Source of the DNA: Verrucomicrobiales bacterium
Lineage (GTDB): Bacteria > Verrucomicrobiota > Verrucomicrobiia > Limisphaerales > Palsa-1400
DNA length: 14,765 nt
Direction of reading: 5' to 3'
NCBI GenBank assembly: GCA_028293405.1
Contig: JAQGOW010000168.1
Span: forward strand, 1 to 14,765
Below are positions 14,765 through 14,765 of the stretch, piece by piece; position 1 is the stretch's first letter, and every line of letters begins with the position of its first letter. Under the pieces are notes generated by a model. That model was not told where the DNA came from. It did not search any database and saw nothing but the letters and a program-made list of their open reading frames with translations. A program made the position numbers and the translations under genes.

Positions 14765-14765
14765 A

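Noticed and set aside
1..14765. tRNA, rRNA or riboswitch genes
   Set aside because: No cloverleaf with a TTCGANNC-like T-arm in the right context and no conserved rRNA or riboswitch core was found by eye. Small structured RNAs could still be missed without a covariance search.

Overview
The window looks like a piece of a Verrucomicrobiota chromosome, probably of the Pedosphaera/Limisphaerales type. This is inferred from three things. The pseudopilins carry an Ala-Phe-Thr-Leu prepilin cleavage context. Secreted proteins end in a module of the type 'TW-x(5)-LxYQLQxKTN ... (F/Y)YR(V/I)'. Many starts are GTG or TTG without a clear Shine-Dalgarno. No rRNA, tRNA, CRISPR array, transposase or integrase is visible, and no gene-free stretch exceeds 300 bases.

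Layout. (1) Positions 1-865: the tail of an unidentified gene, then a secreted YdjY-type protein whose last ~15 codons run through an intergenic-type repeat. (2) 1034-5076: a type II secretion (T2SS) block gspF-gspH-gspI-gspJ-gspK. From gspH to gspK every stop overlaps the next start (ATGA, TGATG, TTGA), so it reads as one translationally coupled operon. gspC, gspG, gspL and gspM are not in the window. (3) 5164-9338: two tandem paralogous secreted proteins of about 670-683 residues, each with a signal peptide, a lectin-like N-domain, a CARDB domain, a metalloprotease domain with HExxE instead of HExxH, and a C-terminal Fn3-like module. (4) 9384-10705: a PIG-L-type deacetylase coupled by ATGA to folK. 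(5) 10800-12062 on the minus strand: a Gfo/Idh/MocA oxidoreductase, convergent with folK. A cluster of TGTCTC/GAGACA inverted repeats lies between them. (6) 12100-14447: a DUF554 membrane protein, then a split UxaA/SuyAB-type pair (SAF-domain small subunit and large subunit), ending in a strong intrinsic terminator. (7) 14540-14764 on the minus strand: the C-terminus of a YncE-like beta-propeller protein.

How the parts may work together. The T2SS block supplies the inner-membrane platform protein and minor pseudopilins of an export machine. The two signal-peptide-bearing proteases directly behind it are natural cargo candidates, but this rests on position only. The SAF/UxaA pair resembles two-subunit sulfolactate sulfo-lyase or sugar-acid dehydratase. 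With the nearby oxidoreductase and membrane protein it could form a small catabolic neighbourhood, although the shared pathway is not shown by the sequence.

Nothing here is a clearly new defence or mobile system. The most unusual signals are the paired HExxE proteases behind the secretion operon and three short purine-rich repeat loci at gene borders, two of which share a 13-base core with one mismatch.
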